A DNA stretch of 64,000 nucleotides, from the NCBI RefSeq assembly GCF_022347765.1, contig NZ_JAKRFZ010000021.1, positions 19,525-83,524 of the forward strand, read 5' to 3'. Both the position numbers and the translations under genes were made by a program. Of this stretch, positions 7,712 to 16,742 are shown one piece after another. Below the pieces are notes generated by a model. The model ran no database searches. It was not told the origin of the DNA and saw only the letters and a program-made list of their open reading frames with translations. Source of the stretch: Pseudoalteromonas sp. OOF1S-7 (GTDB taxonomy: Bacteria > Pseudomonadota > Gammaproteobacteria > Enterobacterales > Alteromonadaceae). Positions within the stretch are counted from its first letter, which is position 1, and every line of letters starts with the position of its first letter.

Positions 7712-8015
7712 ACTATGTTCCTTGGGCTGTTGATGACAAAGATGAGGTAACAAAAACAATGCCACTTTATTAAGTTGCTGATAAGTAGGCTTTTTGTGGT
7801 TTTTGATTATGTCGTGGCTGTGTTGGCTTTTTAGTGATGTGACCAATAAGTAGTCAATTTGACCAGTTTATTTCTTGTACATTTGAGCAATAAAAAATAT
7901 TTATCGTATAGATAAAAAAGTCTTGCTTTTCAGCGTCTGCATTTAGCGCTAAATACTAACTTAAGCAGCGTCAGCTGTTGGACCATTTAGCACAATTTAA
8001 GTTTTGGAGCTCGTC

Positions 8016-8198
8016 GTGGGTAAAACATTTTCCTATGATCCGTTAGATGATGATTATGAAGACGACTTTGGGTCGTTAGACAAAGAATTGCAGGCACAGC
8101 AAAAGAAGCGGGTGAAGCGCCGTCTGGATGACTACCTGGAGCAGAAACGCCTGAAGCGTAATCTTGGAGAGGATGACCTGGACTTTTTAGATGATTGA
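8016..8198 (+). CDS. PA3496-family small acidic/basic protein
   Basis: A 60-residue product with an acidic N-terminal part (DPLDDDYEDDFG), a basic middle (KKRVKRRLDDYLEQKRLKR) and an acidic tail (EDDLDFLDD). This pattern matches the PA3496 family described as putative envelope-integrity proteins; the actual role is unknown. The start is likely GTG at 8016 with GGAG eight bases upstream; a TTG at 8004 would add four residues. A strong terminator follows at 8264-8296. Confidence 0.75.
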   Translation: MGKTFSYDPLDDDYEDDFGSLDKELQAQQKKRVKRRLDDYLEQKRLKRNLGEDDLDFLDD

Positions 8199-8263
8199 GT
8201 GGGTGTAGCGGCTACGGTGAGGCCACTCGACCTGCCTTATGTGCCAGGAAACAGAATGATAGA

Positions 8264-8296
8264 GTAAGGCAGCTGAGGCTGCCTTACTGATTTTTT
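8264..8296 (+). terminator. Rho-independent terminator
   Basis: A perfect 10-bp stem, GTAAGGCAGC (8264-8273) with GCTGCCTTAC (8278-8287), and loop TGAG, followed by a run of six T (8291-8296). It ends the small PA3496-family gene and also faces the convergent cytochrome gene. Confidence 0.88.
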
Positions 8297-8300
8297 ATGC

Positions 8301-8750
8301 TTAGTCCTGGAACGACTTGTGGCAATCTTTACAGCCTTTCGCCCAATTTTTAAAGGCCGCACCAATGATCTTTTTGTCACCTGATTCAGCTGCAACAGCC
8401 AGCTTTTGCGCATAATCTGCAAAATCTTGTGCTTTCTTATCAAACGTGGCACGGTCAGTCCAGATTGCAGGTAATGCGTCTGTATCGCCCTTATCTGAGC
8501 CAGCCGGGAAAGCTTCCCATGGCATAGCTGATAACCTTGCTGCATTGTTAGCACGCTGCTTAAAGCGCTCAGCGTCAAATGGTATTTTGCCTTTGAGCAT
8601 ATCACCCATATCGCCAGTCTGATAACGGATCAGCTGAAACACGGCTTTACGGTACTCGATGGCATCTTCTGGTTTTTCGAATAATGAGCTTGCCTGAACA
8701 TTCAGAGACAGCCCGGCGAACAAACTTGTTAATAATAGTGTAATTCTCAT
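8301..8750 (-). CDS. Cytochrome c' (class II cytochrome c)
   Basis: A 149-residue periplasmic haem protein. It has an N-terminal signal peptide (MRITLLLTSLFAGLSLNVQA) and a single CKDCH haem-binding motif close to the C-terminus, which is the hallmark of class II cytochromes c with a four-helix bundle. The fifth-ligand His is in the CxxCH motif. Family members bind NO or CO or transfer electrons; no partner gene is next to it. It is transcribed alone and converges on the small acidic protein gene. Confidence 0.92.
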   Translation of the reverse strand: MRITLLLTSLFAGLSLNVQASSLFEKPEDAIEYRKAVFQLIRYQTGDMGDMLKGKIPFDAERFKQRANNAARLSAMPWEAFPAGSDKGDTDALPAIWTDRATFDKKAQDFADYAQKLAVAAESGDKKIIGAAFKNWAKGCKDCHKSFQD

Positions 8751-9114
8751 TTTGACCCCTTAAATAAAAAACAGCCTCTTTTCTATGTCTTTACCAAAGA
8801 TATTGCAAGTCTCTTAGACGAGTTGAGAATTCTGGACTACATTAGACACTCAATTTGTGTGTATTTTGTTCAAATCACTTTACATACGCAGCAATGTGAC
8901 AACATGATGGCAAGTTGGTTTACGTTCGTTTACAGTTTTAAATTTCTTAATAAACATGAAGTTGCGCATTTTGTTGTGATTTGATTGAAAAGTTTGTAAC
9001 TTCTTTGTTTGTTTAATATTGTAATTAACAGTGGAGTCACACTATATTGATGGGCGAATCTACTCTCTAAAACTAAAAGAAACATCTTTTACACAACAAG
9101 TCCTAGGGGAAACT
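8751..9114. other. AT-rich intergenic region with divergent promoters expected
   Basis: This 364-bp stretch separates the divergently transcribed cytochrome c' and subtilase genes. It is AT-rich, especially 8930-9030. The frame of the subtilase is open from 9031 but has no ribosome-binding site there. I see no other gene. Confidence 0.5.
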
Positions 9115-12100
9115 ATGGCCAAGTATTCATTTAAAGCCACCGCGGTAGCGACAGCTGTCTCCGGTGCATTGATGGCAGCATCAGCAACGGCTGCAACCGC
9201 ACAAGTTCAACCAAGCACATCATTAAAAGTCAGTAAGGTTGCTTTAGAGCAAAGCAGCATCGCTGAAGCGCGTACAAACGCCTATTTGGTCGTTATGAAA
9301 CAAAATACGGCCGTAGACCTAGTCTCTAAAGGTATATACAGCGAAGCAGCAGCTAAGCACACATATGCTAGCGTACAAGCTGCACAGTCTAACCTAAGAC
9401 AACAAATTCAACAGCTTGACGCCAGTGCTAAAGTGCTTGGCTCAACCAAAGTACTGGCTTCTACGCTGATCGTTGAAGCATCTGACAGCACGCTTGATAA
9501 GTTACGCAACAATGCTGCCGTAGAGCGCATTCTACCGCTAAGAGACTCACAACTATTTGTTGAAGAAAGCTCAGGCTACATTGGTGCTGACGCCGTAAAA
9601 CAAAACCTGGACGTTACCGGTAAAGACGTCAAAGTTGCAGTACTAGATACTGGTATTGATTACACACACAAAATATTCAACGAAACTGCTGGTACGATTG
9701 AAGCGTATGAAGCAGAAGCTGCCGATCCAACCAGCGTTACTTGGCCACAGGGTCAGGTGAAAGGTGGTTACGACTATGTGCGTAATGACGCTGACCCGAT
9801 TGAAGATGATCCAAGATTCCGTTCAGATGCAACGGAACTGACTGACCACGGTACGCACGTATCACACGATGTAACAGGCATCGCACCTGATATTGAGCTG
9901 TATGTTTACTCGGTATGTGGCGGCGGTTGTACCTGGGCTGCGCAGATCAATGCACTTGAAGCTGCGATGGATCCGAATGGTGATGGCGACATCAGCGACC
10001 GTGTAGATCTGATGAACATGTCACTGGGTGGTGAATTTGGTAACACTTACACCGGTGATGGCACACAATATCTCATTCAGCGTGCCGTTGAACTGGGCAC
10101 CAATATGATCATTGCTGCCGGTAATGACGATGATATTCCATTCCGTGTTGGTGGTCCTAGTACAACGCCAAATGCCATGTCAGTTGCTTCACTGACTCAC
10201 CCGACACTAGAGAGCTTGTTCGGTGAAGGGACTATCGCGGGTTCAGAAACCGTGATCCAGCCTGCGAGCTTTGGCCCACAAGTTGCGTTTGCCTTTACTC
10301 AGGACGATGCTGAACTGGTTTATCCAAGCGAAAACCAAAATGGTTGTGACCTGGATGGCGGTGCAAACCCGTTTGAGAGCATGGACTTCACTGGTAAAGC
10401 GGTTCTGATTGACCGTGGTGCCTGTGCTTTCACAGAAAAAGTGCTTAACGCTCAGGAACGTGGTGCGGTACTGGTTCTGATTGCGAACAACAATGACGAT
10501 GGTACGCCTGCACCTATGGGTGGTAGCGATGCTGCTGTGACAATCCCGTCAGTGGGCATTAATTTTGCGGCGGGTGATGCACTTAAAAATCAGCTACGTG
10601 ATGGCGCAGCAACTTACAGCGTATCCGGCGTACTGAAATCTACGACGGGCGGCGTGTCTGGCTTCTCTTCTCGTGGTCCTTCAATGGACGGTTTGTTGAA
10701 ACCTGAAATTGCAGCGCCTGGTTCAAATATTCTGGCGGCCGCGCCTGCTACTGGCGACCAGCTTCACAGAATGTCTGGTACATCCATGGCGAGCCCGATT
10801 GTGGCTGGTGCAGTTGCACTGATGAAAGAAGGTCGTCCTGAACTGGACGCGTTTGAAATCAAAGCCATGCTGATGAACACAGCAAATCTGGACATCCATG
10901 TTGATTCACTTAATGTTGATCCAGAGTCACCTCTGGCGCCAATCAGCCGTATCGGTGCTGGTCTGATCAATGTTGAAAAAGCGATGGCTTCACCGGTTGC
11001 TGCATGGACTTGGATCTCTGAGTACGAAACAAACCAAGGTGCACTGTCGTTTGGCTTTGACCAACTAGAAGAAGTAACAACTTACACTAAAACTGTTGAA
11101 CTGAAGAACTTCTCTGATGCACCAAAAACCTACAAGCTGCGTACTGAAGCGCGTTATAAAAACGACGAAGATGCCGGTGCACTGAGCTGGGATTTCCCTG
11201 CAGAAGTAACTGTACCTGCTGGTCAGACGATTGCGTTTGATGTATCAGTAACCGTTGACCCTGCTAAGCTACCAGCTTGGGGTATGACGAACCCACTGTC
11301 TGCTGATGAACTGGGCCCGCGCACAGCTGCGTTGACCTTATCAGAAATGGATGGTGCTCTGGTATTTGATGACATTGAAACTGAAGGCGACCACGATCTG
11401 CATATGGTTTACCACATGCTGCCTAAAGCGCACGTAGGTGTAGAGCTGGGCTACGAAATGATCAATGGCGACCCAATGCCAGTGGTGATGAATAATGGTT
11501 TCAGAACACTTAATCCTTTGACAGATCAACTGATCGCAGTGGGTGAAGAAGCAAGCAAAGAAGACAAAGCGTTCAATATTTTGGGTGCGACGTTCAATGT
11601 CTTCGAAGCTGAAGGCTGTACAGACACAGGTTTGTTCTTCACAGCGTCAATGAAGTTACGTGACGATCTTAAGCACCTGCGTCAGGCTGGTTATCAGATG
11701 AACTTTGATACCAACAACGATGGTACTTTTGACTACGCACTGTCTATCTACAACGATGTAGGCCGCAGTGCCGCGGTACCTGGGCGTGGCCGCACCGTGT
11801 CTGGTCAAATTGTTGATGGCGCGCCAGCATGGGCATTCCTGTCTCCAATGTTCCACGAAACCGGGTCAGGCACTGTGACTTTCTCTGGCTGTACTGACTT
11901 GATTGGTTTGACCGCGGATCAGCTGGGCAATGAGATGAACGTTGAAGCGTTGGTTGGCTGGGATGACTACCAGCTGGGTATTAGCACTGTGACTGACGCT
12001 ATCAGCGGCAACGTTACCTTCGCAACGTCATCTGCAACCCTGGTAGATGCCGAAGGAACCGAAATCAGAGAGCTGGCACCAGGTGAAAAAGCGTATATCA

Positions 12101-13185
12101 GAACAGACGCACCATTTGCAATTGCAGACGCAAGCGGTACAGAAATATTGGCGGCTGTGACTGAAGAGGTACTAGCTGGTCCGGGTGCAGCAACACCACC
12201 AATGATTATCAGTGCAATGCACGAAACACCAGAGCATACAGAAACAGGCACAGTGTTAGGTCAAGTTGAACTTGAAGAGCAAGAAGGCACATTAGATGTT
12301 TCTGAGTTCTATGTACGCTTCCAGTCTAACGAAGGCATTTCAGTGACCAAAGAAGGTGACATCGTTGTAACCAATGGTGACCTGCTGGACTACGACGCGG
12401 GTGTACATCAGGTTGAGCTGGTTGTTGTCGCGATTGACGTTCAGGGTAACGTATCTGAGCAAGGCTACATCACAGTCATGATCACCAACGAAGCGGATAC
12501 CACTGAAGAGCAGACACCAGTTATTGCTACAGAGCAGCGCTTTGAGGTGATGGAGAATGCAGAAGCCGGTACTGAAGTTGGCAAGCTGATGGTGATGGAT
12601 CAGGATGGTGACCTTGAGTCGTTCAGCATTGAAGGCAGCTCTTCGTTTGCAATCGATGCAGAAGGTAACATCACGGTCATCGGCCCTGTTGATTATGATG
12701 CAAGCGACATGATTAAGATCATGGTGACTGCGAAAGACAAAGCGGGCAACAGCTCAGAAGCCGTTGAAGTCATCTTCGATGTGCTGGAAGACGAGCACGA
12801 AGGTACGCCGGTGATTGAGATGAATCAGCGCTTCTCGGTGAATGAGAATGCGGCAATCGGTACCGAGATTGGTAAGCTTGCATTCTCTGATGCTGATGGG
12901 GACGTGACGCAGTTCGCTGTGACAGGCACTAACCTGGTAGCTATCGATGCCGAAGGTACGATCACTGTGGCTGGCGACATTGACTTTGAGTATGAGCGTG
13001 TAATCAAGTTCAATGTTGTCGCGGTAGACGAGATGGGTAAATCGTCTGAGCCTGTAATGGTTGAGGTGCGGGTGAACGACCTGACCGGTGGTGATGACAA
13101 TGACGACGACGATTCAGGTTCACTGGCTTGGTTGACGTTATTAGCAGCACCGTTTGCAGCACTACGTCGCCGTAAGCGTAAATAA
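9115..13185 (+). CDS. Large secreted subtilisin-like serine protease (S8) with PA domain and GlyGly-CTERM-like tail
   Basis: 1356 residues. Order: signal peptide (1-29); I9-type propeptide region (about 45-150); S8 catalytic domain with Asp178 in VAVLDTGID, His245 in DHGTHV, oxyanion Asn337 in AAGND and Ser557 in GTSMAS; a protease-associated domain inserted between the last two (about 425-500); beta-rich C-terminal regions ending in two or three cadherin-like repeats (motifs such as ENAEAGTEVGKL); an acidic linker, a hydrophobic segment and RRRKRK. That tail resembles GlyGly-CTERM sorting signals processed by rhombosortase after type II secretion. ATG 9115 follows AGGGGAA. A strong terminator follows. 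Confidence 0.92.
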   Translation: MAKYSFKATAVATAVSGALMAASATAATAQVQPSTSLKVSKVALEQSSIAEARTNAYLVVMKQNTAVDLVSKGIYSEAAAKHTYASVQAAQSNLRQQIQQLDASAKVLGSTKVLASTLIVEASDSTLDKLRNNAAVERILPLRDSQLFVEESSGYIGADAVKQNLDVTGKDVKVAVLDTGIDYTHKIFNETAGTIEAYEAEAADPTSVTWPQGQVKGGYDYVRNDADPIEDDPRFRSDATELTDHGTHVSHDVTGIAPDIELYVYSVCGGGCTWAAQINALEAAMDPNGDGDISDRVDLMNMSLGGEFGNTYTGDGTQYLIQRAVELGTNMIIAAGNDDDIPFRVGGPSTTPNAMSVASLTHPTLESLFGEGTIAGSETVIQPASFGPQVAFAFTQDDAELVYPSENQNGCDLDGGANPFESMDFTGKAVLIDRGACAFTEKVLNAQERGAVLVLIANNNDDGTPAPMGGSDAAVTIPSVGINFAAGDALKNQLRDGAATYSVSGVLKSTTGGVSGFSSRGPSMDGLLKPEIAAPGSNILAAAPATGDQLHRMSGTSMASPIVAGAVALMKEGRPELDAFEIKAMLMNTANLDIHVDSLNVDPESPLAPISRIGAGLINVEKAMASPVAAWTWISEYETNQGALSFGFDQLEEVTTYTKTVELKNFSDAPKTYKLRTEARYKNDEDAGALSWDFPAEVTVPAGQTIAFDVSVTVDPAKLPAWGMTNPLSADELGPRTAALTLSEMDGALVFDDIETEGDHDLHMVYHMLPKAHVGVELGYEMINGDPMPVVMNNGFRTLNPLTDQLIAVGEEASKEDKAFNILGATFNVFEAEGCTDTGLFFTASMKLRDDLKHLRQAGYQMNFDTNNDGTFDYALSIYNDVGRSAAVPGRGRTVSGQIVDGAPAWAFLSPMFHETGSGTVTFSGCTDLIGLTADQLGNEMNVEALVGWDDYQLGISTVTDAISGNVTFATSSATLVDAEGTEIRELAPGEKAYIRTDAPFAIADASGTEILAAVTEEVLAGPGAATPPMIISAMHETPEHTETGTVLGQVELEEQEGTLDVSEFYVRFQSNEGISVTKEGDIVVTNGDLLDYDAGVHQVELVVVAIDVQGNVSEQGYITVMITNEADTTEEQTPVIATEQRFEVMENAEAGTEVGKLMVMDQDGDLESFSIEGSSSFAIDAEGNITVIGPVDYDASDMIKIMVTAKDKAGNSSEAVEVIFDVLEDEHEGTPVIEMNQRFSVNENAAIGTEIGKLAFSDADGDVTQFAVTGTNLVAIDAEGTITVAGDIDFEYERVIKFNVVAVDEMGKSSEPVMVEVRVNDLTGGDDNDDDDSGSLAWLTLLAAPFAALRRRKRK

Positions 13186-13207
13186 GCAACTAAATAAGCT
13201 TTAGTTG

Positions 13208-13245
13208 AAAAAACCGCTCCGGGTTAGCCCGGAGCGGTTTTTTTT
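13208..13245 (+). terminator. Strong rho-independent terminator
   Basis: AAACCGCTCCGGG (13211-13223) pairs with CCCGGAGCGGTTT (13228-13240) across a TTAG loop, giving a 13-bp perfect stem. Eight T follow and six A precede it, so it can act on both strands. It lies 23 bases after the subtilase stop. Confidence 0.95.
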
Positions 13246-13418
13246 GGCTAACGCTGAGGACAAAAATGATAGGTATGTTCACCCTGGGGGGCGCAGAGTG
13301 CGTGTTTGTAGGTAGTCGTGGTTGTATGTGAGGAAAATGAACTCAGGTTGCTTTCACAACCCGAGCATTGACAGAAAATCTTGTCTTACAGATGACGACA
13401 TGCAGGGGACAGTGTGGG

Positions 13419-13883
13419 TTATTCCCCGATATCCTTAAAAATCATGCCACGGCGCATACTGCGTGTGGCCAGAAAAACTTCTGCAAGTAACGCCAAAAAT
13501 GCGCATATCAATAACAACATAGCGGCAATAAAACAGCTCGACAGAGTGACACCCAGTGACAAGGCATAAAGGTGGGAAACAAACAGCACCATGACCACAG
13601 CGCACACTAAGAGTGCAGACAGTACGCTCATACTGAAAGCAATATGAATGTAACGCGAACGTTTAAGCAAGGCACGCATTTCGCGAGTAAGATGATCTTT
13701 TAGTTCTTCATCCTGACTGTTGTTCAACTTGCGATCCAGCAATCTGGCTCGGTCGGTGATCCGTGCCAGACGATTCGACAAAACACCTAATGTGGCTGCA
13801 ATACCGGTGATCAAAAAAACTGGGGCGACAGCTGTTTGGATCACCTTGGCCATCGTGAGTATGCTGACAACATCATTACTCAT
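13419..13883 (-). CDS. DUF2721 family membrane protein
   Basis: A 154-residue protein with an N-terminal hydrophobic segment (TAVAPVFLITGIAATLGVL), an Arg/Asp-rich cytoplasmic-looking stretch (SNRLARITDRARLLDRKL) and two C-terminal membrane helices. This arrangement and the NRLARITDRAR motif fit DUF2721; the function is unknown. Its ATG overlaps the stop of the upstream thioredoxin-like lipoprotein gene by four bases, so the two are probably co-translated and may act together at the membrane. Confidence 0.85.
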   Translation of the reverse strand: MSNDVVSILTMAKVIQTAVAPVFLITGIAATLGVLSNRLARITDRARLLDRKLNNSQDEELKDHLTREMRALLKRSRYIHIAFSMSVLSALLVCAVVMVLFVSHLYALSLGVTLSSCFIAAMLLLICAFLALLAEVFLATRSMRRGMIFKDIGE

Positions 13884-14386
13884 TGCCAGCGTACCTGCTT
13901 AATGATACCCGGCTGTTCACCAATCAATGTATTCACGACGCGGTTATGCTCATCCAGCATAATCAGGCGCGGGATCCCTTTGTTGGCATACTGCCGATAA
14001 ATGGCTCTGTCAGGGTCGGCTACCAGCTGAAAGTCGATACCAAATGAGTCGCGGAATGCTTTGAGTGTTTCGGCATCTTCTTCACGCCCTATGGCAATGA
14101 TTTGTATCCCGGGATCGGCCAGCAGCGCAGACGCTTTCAGCTCATTCAGGGTACGTTGAGAGTCGGAGCACCAGGTCGCAAACAGAATAATCAGTTTGTT
14201 GCCCCGGGCTAGCATGATTGACTGACCATCTATATTGGTTAGTTGAGTGTGCTTGAAGGAGTCGCCCGGGTTGACGTATGTTTCGTAGCCTTTTTCATGA
14301 GAAGCGGGTAGCGGTGTGGCGTTACAGGCACTAAGCTGGCTGCCTAACGTGGCAGTCAGAGCGACAATGGCGAGACGTTTTATCAT
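13880..14386 (-). CDS. Thioredoxin-like (TlpA-type) lipoprotein with a single-cysteine active site
   Basis: 168 residues: a lipoprotein signal with lipobox LSAC (Cys21), then a TlpA/redoxin-like fold with ILFATWC at Cys73. The usual second active-site Cys is replaced (CSDS, i.e. CxxS). A cis-Pro loop is seen in KGIPRLIML. A monothiol site cannot form the intramolecular disulphide of a normal thioredoxin, so a reductase or isomerase role by the usual mechanism is doubtful. It is probably anchored in the envelope and is co-transcribed with the DUF2721 gene. Confidence 0.8.
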   Translation of the reverse strand: MIKRLAIVALTATLGSQLSACNATPLPASHEKGYETYVNPGDSFKHTQLTNIDGQSIMLARGNKLIILFATWCSDSQRTLNELKASALLADPGIQIIAIGREEDAETLKAFRDSFGIDFQLVADPDRAIYRQYANKGIPRLIMLDEHNRVVNTLIGEQPGIIKQVRWQ

Positions 14387-14524
14387 TATTGTGGTCCTTG
14401 CGTTACAATACCCTCATTAATGCGTATTTTTCTCGTGAGCGCAAGTTTCAGCGGTGTAACTGCGGATACACTGAAACAGACTCATCACAGGATCCAACAG
14501 ATTTCACCCCAGAGTGCTCTAGCC

Positions 14525-14950
14525 ATGTTGTATGTTTCTTTATTCTTGTCGGCGTTGCTCTCCGCAACTTTATTGCCCGCTTCTTCGGAGTTATTGCTAA
14601 GTGGATTGGTGATGAAACAACAGGGGGAGCTACTGGTTTTATGGCTCAGTGCCACGGCCGGTAATGTGCTTGGCAGTGTGATGAATTATTACCTTGGCAC
14701 TATGGTTAGCCGAGTTGAAGACAAAAGCTGGTTTCCTGTCTCCAGACAGGCAATGAACAAGGCACAACGTCAATTTCAGAAGTATGGAGTATATAGTCTG
14801 TTGTTTGCCTGGCTGCCCGTCGTGGGCGATCCGCTTACTCTGGTGGCAGGTGTATTCCGCACCCGGTTCAGTCTCTTTTTGTTGCTGGTGTCTGCTGGCA
14901 AAGGCTTACGTTATGCCGTGGTGATTGGGCTGGCAGCCGGATTGATGTGA
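14525..14950 (+). CDS. YqaA-family inner-membrane protein (VTT/DedA-like)
   Basis: The 141-residue form begins MLYVSLFLSALLSATLLPASSE and has the features of E. coli YqaA: SATLLPxxSE in the first helix, GNxxGxxxNYxLG in the second, KYGVYSLLFAWLPVVGDPLTLVAG and a final helix. It belongs to the VTT/DedA-like membrane proteins implicated in lipid flipping, but the role of YqaA is not known. The frame opens at an ATG at 14420, which would add 35 residues not seen in YqaA; I prefer 14525 by length, although its ribosome-binding site is weak. Confidence 0.8.
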   Translation: MLYVSLFLSALLSATLLPASSELLLSGLVMKQQGELLVLWLSATAGNVLGSVMNYYLGTMVSRVEDKSWFPVSRQAMNKAQRQFQKYGVYSLLFAWLPVVGDPLTLVAGVFRTRFSLFLLLVSAGKGLRYAVVIGLAAGLM

Positions 14951-14968
14951 GTGACTGCCAGATTGCGC

Positions 14969-15334
14969 TCAGACGGGCTTGCGCCATTCGAGTGTGAGAG
15001 AGACCGAATCGGCAAAACGCAGCGCATGCGGCTTATCAACTTTCACCTTTGCATAGCTGACGTCCGGGTGCTGATGGCACTCTGCCAGAATATCGGCGAC
15101 CAGTTTTTCTAACAACAGGAAGTGGCCGTCTTCGACCTTGGCGATCACTGCTTTGGTGATGGTTTTGTAGTTCAGTGCATGGCCGACTTCATCGTGGAAC
15201 AGGCACTCCGCATCAGCCGGGTAGTGGATCTCGATGTTGATCACTACGTCCTGTTTTTTCTCTCTCTCTTCCTGATTGAACCCGATGAAAGTACGTAACC
15301 TCAGGTTAGTAATATTGATGATCGCCGTGTGCAT
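14969..15334 (-). CDS. folX: Dihydroneopterin triphosphate 2'-epimerase
   Basis: 121 residues closely resembling E. coli FolX (NLRLRTFIGF, INIEIHYPAD, ALNYKTITK, FLLLEKL, DKPHALRFADSVS). FolX epimerises dihydroneopterin triphosphate to dihydromonapterin triphosphate. It is related to FolB aldolase, but the arrangement with folM and folE and the motif details favour FolX. It follows folE by nine bases in the same operon. Confidence 0.85.
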   Translation of the reverse strand: MHTAIINITNLRLRTFIGFNQEEREKKQDVVINIEIHYPADAECLFHDEVGHALNYKTITKAVIAKVEDGHFLLLEKLVADILAECHQHPDVSYAKVKVDKPHALRFADSVSLTLEWRKPV

Positions 15335-15343
15335 AAGCGGTCC

Positions 15344-15898
15344 TTAGCGTTTTAGTAGTTGTAAGAATTCATTACGTGTTTTGGCATCTTCACGGAAGTT
15401 ACCTAGCATGACTGAAGTACGCATCTGTGAGTTTTGTTTCTCAACACCACGCATCATCATACACATGTGTTTCGCTTCAATGACTACACCCACACCGCGG
15501 GCGCCGGTCACATCTTCTACGGCCTGGGCTATCTGATGTGTCAGCTGCTCCTGGATCTGGAATCGGCGTGCGTACATATCGACAATACGTGCAAACTTAG
15601 ATAAGCCTAACACCTTGCCATTGGGAATGTAAGCGATGTGCGCACGACCGACAAAGGGCAACAAATGGTGTTCGCACATAGAGTAAAGTTCAATGTCCTG
15701 GATCAGTACCATGTCATCGGCGTCAGAGCTAAATACGGCATTGTTAGTGACATCACTCAGTTCCTGACGATAACCCTGAGTCAGGTATTCCATGGCTTTG
15801 GCAGCACGTTTTGGGGTATCAAGCAGCCCTTCTCGGTCTTTGTCCTCGCCAACGGCGGTGATGATCTGTTGAAAACTGCTTTTTAATTCTTCATGCAT
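15344..15898 (-). CDS. folE: GTP cyclohydrolase I
   Basis: 184 residues from ATG 15898 (a GTG at 15910 is possible). It converts GTP to 7,8-dihydroneopterin triphosphate. Zinc ligands and active-site residues are in MCEHHLLPF and in the late CMMMRGV segment; FARIVDMYARRFQIQEQLT is the typical family signature. It sits between folM and folX, suggesting this copy supplies monapterin rather than, or as well as, folate. Confidence 0.95.
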   Translation of the reverse strand: MHEELKSSFQQIITAVGEDKDREGLLDTPKRAAKAMEYLTQGYRQELSDVTNNAVFSSDADDMVLIQDIELYSMCEHHLLPFVGRAHIAYIPNGKVLGLSKFARIVDMYARRFQIQEQLTHQIAQAVEDVTGARGVGVVIEAKHMCMMMRGVEKQNSQMRTSVMLGNFREDAKTRNEFLQLLKR

Positions 15899-15933
15899 AA
15901 TAAAACTCACTGTAGTTGATTCGCTCTGGCCTG

Positions 15934-16647
15934 CTATTTCAGGTGGCGGCCTCCGTCGACGGCCAAAGTACGGCCGGTGATGTAATTACTTTTACGCAGC
16001 AACTCTATGGCGTCGATCACTTCGCGACAGCCAGGTTCAATACCCATAATGGATTTTTTCAATGTTTTCGCTTTATATTCATTACTGTCATCTTGATTAA
16101 AAATGATCAGGGACGGGGCAATTGAATTGACTTTGATATCGGGTGCATATTTGGCTGCAAAGGAGCGACTGAGGTTATCCAGCGCAGCTTTGCTTGCTGC
16201 ATACGCAATATGCTTCGGGCTGCCTTTTTCGACCACATAATCTGTAATATGAATGATGTCGGCCGTGCCATCATAGTTTTGTAGCAAAGGTGCCAGGCCC
16301 ATATTCAGCAGGTACGGCACTTTGGCATGAATGTGCATCATGGCATCGAATAATGCATTGTGATCCGGGTTACGCGCTTCACAATCCCAGCTGGATGCAT
16401 TGTGAATCACGGCGCTTAGCGTGTCTGTGTGCTGCGTAGTGCGGGCTATCAAGGCGTCAATGGCTCCCGCTTGATTAAAGTCAGTCTGAATACACGTCAC
16501 GCCTTGCTCAACCAGGGTCTCGATGACTGGATGTTTAGTACGGTAAGTCATGATCACCGGAATGTCTTCAGCAACAAAGTGCTGAACTATCGCCAGTCCA
16601 ATACGCTGTGCGGCTCCGGTGATCAAAATGGGCGCTGTCATTGTCAT
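15934..16647 (-). CDS. folM: Dihydromonapterin reductase
   Basis: 237-residue short-chain dehydrogenase with the nucleotide motif TGAAQRIG and the catalytic YAASKAAL. Instead of the usual Ser site it has HITDYVVEKGSPKHIAYAAS, as in FolM, which reduces dihydromonapterin to tetrahydromonapterin and also has dihydrofolate reductase activity. First gene of folM-folE-folX. AAGGA precedes the start. Confidence 0.9.
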   Translation of the reverse strand: MTMTAPILITGAAQRIGLAIVQHFVAEDIPVIMTYRTKHPVIETLVEQGVTCIQTDFNQAGAIDALIARTTQHTDTLSAVIHNASSWDCEARNPDHNALFDAMMHIHAKVPYLLNMGLAPLLQNYDGTADIIHITDYVVEKGSPKHIAYAASKAALDNLSRSFAAKYAPDIKVNSIAPSLIIFNQDDSNEYKAKTLKKSIMGIEPGCREVIDAIELLRKSNYITGRTLAVDGGRHLK

Positions 16648-16742
16648 GTATCCTTCTTGGCAGAGTTAATGGTGCGCTTTTGTGCGTCTGGCCTTGTACG
16701 TGGTACAGCACAGGCCAGATCACTGGTGATTATGTCCGGCTG

